Shown here piece after piece: positions 12,911-16,078 of a stretch of 16,078 bases of DNA (within the stretch, counting starts at the first letter, position 1; each line of letters opens with the position of its first letter). The position numbers were made by a program, and so were the translations under genes. The stretch is from Streptomyces katrae. Lineage in GTDB: Bacteria; Actinomycetota; Actinomycetes; Streptomycetales; Streptomycetaceae. The stretch is taken from positions 1-16,078 of the forward strand of contig NZ_JZWV01000362.1 in assembly GCF_000966975.1 (NCBI RefSeq), given 5' to 3'. Under the pieces are notes generated by a model. It was not told the origin of the DNA. It saw only the letters and a list, made by a program, of their open reading frames with translations, and ran no database searches.

Positions 12911-15900
12911 TCAGGCCTCGGCCGGGGCCGAGACGGACGGCGGGGTCTGCTGCTCCGCCGCCGCGGTCTTCTTCGTCGTCCGCTTGGCGGCGGTCTTCTT
13001 GACCGTCGTCGTCTTCTTCGCGGCCGTCTTCTTGGCGGCCGCCGCCTTCTTGGCCGGGGCCTTCTTCGCCGTGGCCGCCTTCTTGGCCGGAGCCTTGCGG
13101 GCGGTCTTCTTGGCCGGCGCCGGGGCCTCGGCCTCGGCGGCCGCCTCGACGACGGGCTCGGCCTCGGACTCGGCCGGAGCGGCCGCCTCGGCCGCCGGGG
13201 CCTCGACGACCACGACGGCAGCCTCCGCCGCACCTGCCGGTGCGGTGGCCTTGCGGACGGCGCGGCGGCGCGGACGCGCCGGGGCGGCCTCCACGACCGG
13301 CTCGGGCTCGACGACCGGCTCGGCCTCGGCCACGGGCTCCGCGACGGCCTCCACGACCGGCTCGGGCTCCACGGCCACCGGCTCGGCGACGGCCTCCACG
13401 ACCGGCTCCGGCTCGGGCTCCGCCTCGGCCACGGCCTCCACGACCGGCTCGGGGGCCGGAGCGGTGGCCTTGCGGGTCGCCCGGCGACGGGTACGGCCCT
13501 TCGGCGCGGCCTCCTCGGCCACCGGAGCGGCCTCGACCGCGGCGGCCTCGACCGTCTCCGCGGCCTCCACGGCCTCGGCGACGACCTCGGCGGCCGGCTC
13601 CAGCACCGTGTCGGCGGGCTCGGTGACCGGCTCGGCCTCGACGACCGGGGTCACCGGCGCCGGGGCGGCCTGCCGCTCACCACCGCGCGGGGCGCCCGCC
13701 GGAGCGGTCGCCTTGCGGGTGGCACGGCGACGGTTGCGCCGCCCGCTGATGCCCGCCGCGGCCTCGGCCTCGGCCGGGCTGCTGTACAGCTCCTCGCCCG
13801 GGACGAACGCCGGCTCCGGCAGCGCCCGCGGCGCGGCGGCCTCGGCGGCCACCTCCGCCTCGGTCTCGACCTCGAACACCTCGGCCTCGACGGTCTCCGC
13901 CGTCTCCAGCTCGTGCTCGTGCTCCGGTGCACGGCCGCCGCGACGCTTGGCACGCTTGCCGTTGCCACCGCCGCCGGCCGCGGCCGGGGTGTCCATGTGG
14001 ACGATGACACCGCGCCCGTTGCAGTGGACGCAGGTCTCGGAGAAGGACTCCAGCAGACCCTGGCCCACCCGCTTGCGGGTCATCTGGACCAGGCCCAGCG
14101 AAGTGACCTCGGCCACCTGGTGCTTCGTACGGTCGCGGCCCAGGCACTCCAGCATGCGCCGCAGCACCAGGTCGCGGTTGGACTCCAGGACCATGTCGAT
14201 GAAGTCGATGACGACGATGCCGCCCAGGTCGCGCAGCCGCAGCTGGCGCACGATCTCCTCGGCCGCCTCCAGGTTGTTCCGGGTGACGGTCTCCTCGAGG
14301 TTGCCGCCCTGGCCCGTGAACTTGCCGGTGTTGACGTCGATGACGACCATCGCCTCGGTCTTGTCGATCACCAGGGAGCCACCCGAGGGCAGCCACACCT
14401 TGCGGTCGAGCGCCTTGGCGAGCTGCTCGTCGATCCGGTACGTCGCGAAGACGTCCACCTCGGAGGTCCAGCGCGACAGCCGGTCGGCCAGGTCCGGGGC
14501 CACGTGGGACACGTAGCCGTGGATGGTCTCCCACGCCTGGTCACCGCTGATGATGACCTTGGAGAAGTCCTCGTTGAAGATGTCGCGCACGACGCGGACG
14601 GTCATGTCCGGCTCGCCGTACAGCAGGCTCGGCGACGAGGTCGTGATCTGCTTCGACTTCTTCTGGATGTCCTCCCACTGCGCCTGCAGACGTTCCACGT
14701 CGCGGCGCAGCTCGTCCTCGCTCGCGCCCTCGGCGGCGGTGCGCACGATGACGCCCGCGTCCTCGGGGACGATCTTCTTGAGGATGGTCTTCAGACGCGC
14801 GCGCTCGGTGTCGGGCAGCTTGCGGCTGATACCGGTCATCGAGCCCTCGGGCACGTAGACCAGGTAGCGGCCGGGCAGCGAGACCTGGCTGGTCAGGCGG
14901 GCGCCCTTGTGGCCGATCGGGTCCTTGGTGACCTGCACCAGGACCGACTGGCCGGACTTCAGGGCGGACTCGATGCGGCGCGGCCCGTTGGCCATGCCGA
15001 GCGCCTCGAAGTTGACCTCGCCGGCGTACAGGACGGCGTTGCGGCCCTTGCCGATGTCGATGAAGGCGGCCTCCATCGACGGCAGCACGTTCTGGACCTT
15101 GCCCAGGTAGACGTTGCCGACGTAAGAGGTGGCCTCTTCCTTGTTGACGTAGTGCTCCACGAGCACGTTGTCCTCGAGGACGCCGATCTGCGTGCGCTCA
15201 CCGGCCTGACGGACGACCATCACGCGCTCGACGGCCTCACGGCGGGCCAGGAACTCGGCCTCGGTGATGATCGGCACACGGCGGCGGCCCTGCTCGCGGC
15301 CCTCGCGGCGGCGCTGCTTCTTCGCCTCCAGGCGGGTCGAGCCCTTGATGGACTGGACCTCGTCGGACGGCTCGGCCTTCTCGCGCGCCGGGCGCGGCTC
15401 GCGGACCTTGACGACGGTGCGGACACCGTCCTCCTCGCCCGCCTCGACCTCGGCGGCGGCGTCACCGCTGCGGCGGCGACGACGACGGCGACGACGGCTG
15501 GAGGACGACCCGAGGGCCTCCTCGGCCTCGTCGGCCTCTTCCTCCTCGGCCTCCTCCTCGGCGGCCTCGGTCTCGGTCTCCTCCTCGGCGCCCTCGTCGA
15601 GGTCGGCGGCCTCACCACGACGGCGACGGCGGCCACCACGGCGGCGGCGGCGCGAGGGGCGGTCGCCGGACTCGTCGGCCTCCTCCTCGTCGAGCTCGGC
15701 GGCCTCGGCCTCCGGCTCCTCCTCGGCGTACTCGGCCTCGGCCACGACCTCGGCCAGGGTCACGGGCTCGGCGGCGGCGCCACGACGGCGACGGCGGCGG
15801 CCGGCCGGCTGGGCGGCGACGGGGGCCTGGACCTCGGCGACGGCCTCGGCCTCTTCCTCCTCGGCCTCCTCCTCCGCCTCGACGGCGGCGGCAGCGGCCG

Positions 15901-16078
15901 CGGCGGCCAGGGCGGCGGTCTCCGGGGTCTGGAACATCGGCTCGGCGAAGACCGGGGCCTGGAACACCGGCACGGCGGGACGCGCGGCACGGCGGGCGGC
16001 ACGGTTCGGGGCGGCGGGCGCCTCCGGCTCGGCGGCGCCCTCGGGCTGCGCGGGAGCGGCGGCGGCCGGGGCGGCGGC
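12911..16078 (-). CDS. rne: Ribonuclease E/G, 3' part (start beyond the right edge)
   Basis: The open frame continues to the last base, so only the C-terminal 1055 residues are seen. Family members cut single-stranded RNA for mRNA decay and rRNA maturation. The S1-type RNA-binding region lies at about 15010-15240 (NVLVEHYVNKEE, YVGNVYLGKVQNVLPSMEAA). The catalytic DNase-I-like part has VIDVNTG (catalytic Asp codon 14336-14338, E. coli D303 equivalent) and VIDFIDM (Asp codon 14204-14206, E. coli D346 equivalent). A zinc-link CVHC follows at 14021-14032. The N-terminal arm alternates Glu/Ala-rich and Arg-rich blocks. The C-terminal arm has Ala/Val/Glu/Pro repeats, three copies of RRRATRKATAPA-like motifs and a Lys/Ala tail like histone H1. 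In S. coelicolor RNase E the catalytic core is likewise central and the arms bind PNPase. A GTG at 15973 is internal, not the start. Confidence 0.95.
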   Translation of the reverse strand, partial: AAAPAAAAPAQPEGAAEPEAPAAPNRAARRAARPAVPVFQAPVFAEPMFQTPETAALAAAAAAAAVEAEEEAEEEEAEAVAEVQAPVAAQPAGRRRRRRGAAAEPVTLAEVVAEAEYAEEEPEAEAAELDEEEADESGDRPSRRRRRGGRRRRRGEAADLDEGAEEETETEAAEEEAEEEEADEAEEALGSSSSRRRRRRRRRSGDAAAEVEAGEEDGVRTVVKVREPRPAREKAEPSDEVQSIKGSTRLEAKKQRRREGREQGRRRVPIITEAEFLARREAVERVMVVRQAGERTQIGVLEDNVLVEHYVNKEEATSYVGNVYLGKVQNVLPSMEAAFIDIGKGRNAVLYAGEVNFEALGMANGPRRIESALKSGQSVLVQVTKDPIGHKGARLTSQVSLPGRYLVYVPEGSMTGISRKLPDTERARLKTILKKIVPEDAGVIVRTAAEGASEDELRRDVERLQAQWEDIQKKSKQITTSSPSLLYGEPDMTVRVVRDIFNEDFSKVIISGDQAWETIHGYVSHVAPDLADRLSRWTSEVDVFATYRIDEQLAKALDRKVWLPSGGSLVIDKTEAMVVIDVNTGKFTGQGGNLEETVTRNNLEAAEEIVRQLRLRDLGGIVVIDFIDMVLESNRDLVLRRMLECLGRDRTKHQVAEVTSLGLVQMTRKRVGQGLLESFSETCVHCNGRGVIVHMDTPAAAGGGGNGKRAKRRGGRAPEHEHELETAETVEAEVFEVETEAEVAAEAAAPRALPEPAFVPGEELYSSPAEAEAAAGISGRRNRRRATRKATAPAGAPRGGERQAAPAPVTPVVEAEPVTEPADTVLEPAAEVVAEAVEAAETVEAAAVEAAPVAEEAAPKGRTRRRATRKATAPAPEPVVEAVAEAEPEPEPVVEAVAEPVAVEPEPVVEAVAEPVAEAEPVVEPEPVVEAAPARPRRRAVRKATAPAGAAEAAVVVVEAPAAEAAAPAESEAEPVVEAAAEAEAPAPAKKTARKAPAKKAATAKKAPAKKAAAAKKTAAKKTTTVKKTAAKRTTKKTAAAEQQTPPSVSAPAEA

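Noticed and set aside
12867..14516. 549-aa plus-strand Ala/Ser/Thr-rich frame opposite rne
   Set aside because: It is a mirror of the repetitive RNase E C-terminal arm. It looks like a wall protein only because of low complexity, and it has no signal peptide or known domain.

Overview
The window is chromosomal DNA of a high-GC actinomycete, almost certainly a Streptomyces. The evidence is the strong G/C bias at third codon positions, the frequent GTG starts, the order rne-rplU-rpmA-obg ... proB, and an RNase E whose catalytic core sits between two long low-complexity arms. That gene order matches what I recall of the Streptomyces coelicolor SCO2586-SCO2599 region. The locus numbers are from memory and were not checked.

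Layout, left to right. Positions 1-313 are non-coding and hold a 44-bp tandem repeat and two hairpins. Next, on the minus strand, come a small conserved hypothetical gene, proB (glutamate 5-kinase, proline synthesis), a GtrA-family membrane protein and a GtrB-like polyprenyl-phosphate glycosyltransferase. The last two overlap by ATGA. A 165-bp divergent intergenic region separates them from a plus-strand pair: a 956-aa fusion of a GT2 glycosyltransferase, a beta-type linker and a TagF-like glycerophosphotransferase module, and a GT4 glycosyltransferase overlapping it by GTGA. A near-perfect hairpin terminator closes that pair against a minus-strand unit of galE and a second GT2 gene. Further right, on the minus strand, are obg, rpmA, rplU and the 3' part of rne, which runs off the right edge.

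Functionally there are two layers. The outer genes are housekeeping: proline synthesis, ribosome assembly GTPase, ribosomal proteins L27 and L21, and RNA decay. Between proB and obg lies a block of cell-envelope sugar genes that I read as an anionic wall glycopolymer (teichoic-acid-like) assembly and decoration locus. The TagF module would polymerise or prime a polyol-phosphate chain, the GT2 and GT4 enzymes would add sugars, GalE would supply UDP-galactose, and GtrB plus GtrA would load and flip a lipid-linked sugar for decoration outside the membrane. Polymer identity and donor sugars are inference.

The most notable observation is that the second GT2 gene is broken by an exact 11-bp tandem duplication at 9209-9230. 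Removing one copy restores a single 550-aa reading frame that ends in an ATGA overlap with galE. Its beta-type C-terminal region resembles the linker of the GT2-TagF fusion, so the two genes look like paralogues. A C-CCC-TGA slippery string at the break leaves recoding possible. I saw no tRNA, rRNA, CRISPR array, insertion sequence or integrase, and no clearly new defence or mobile system.
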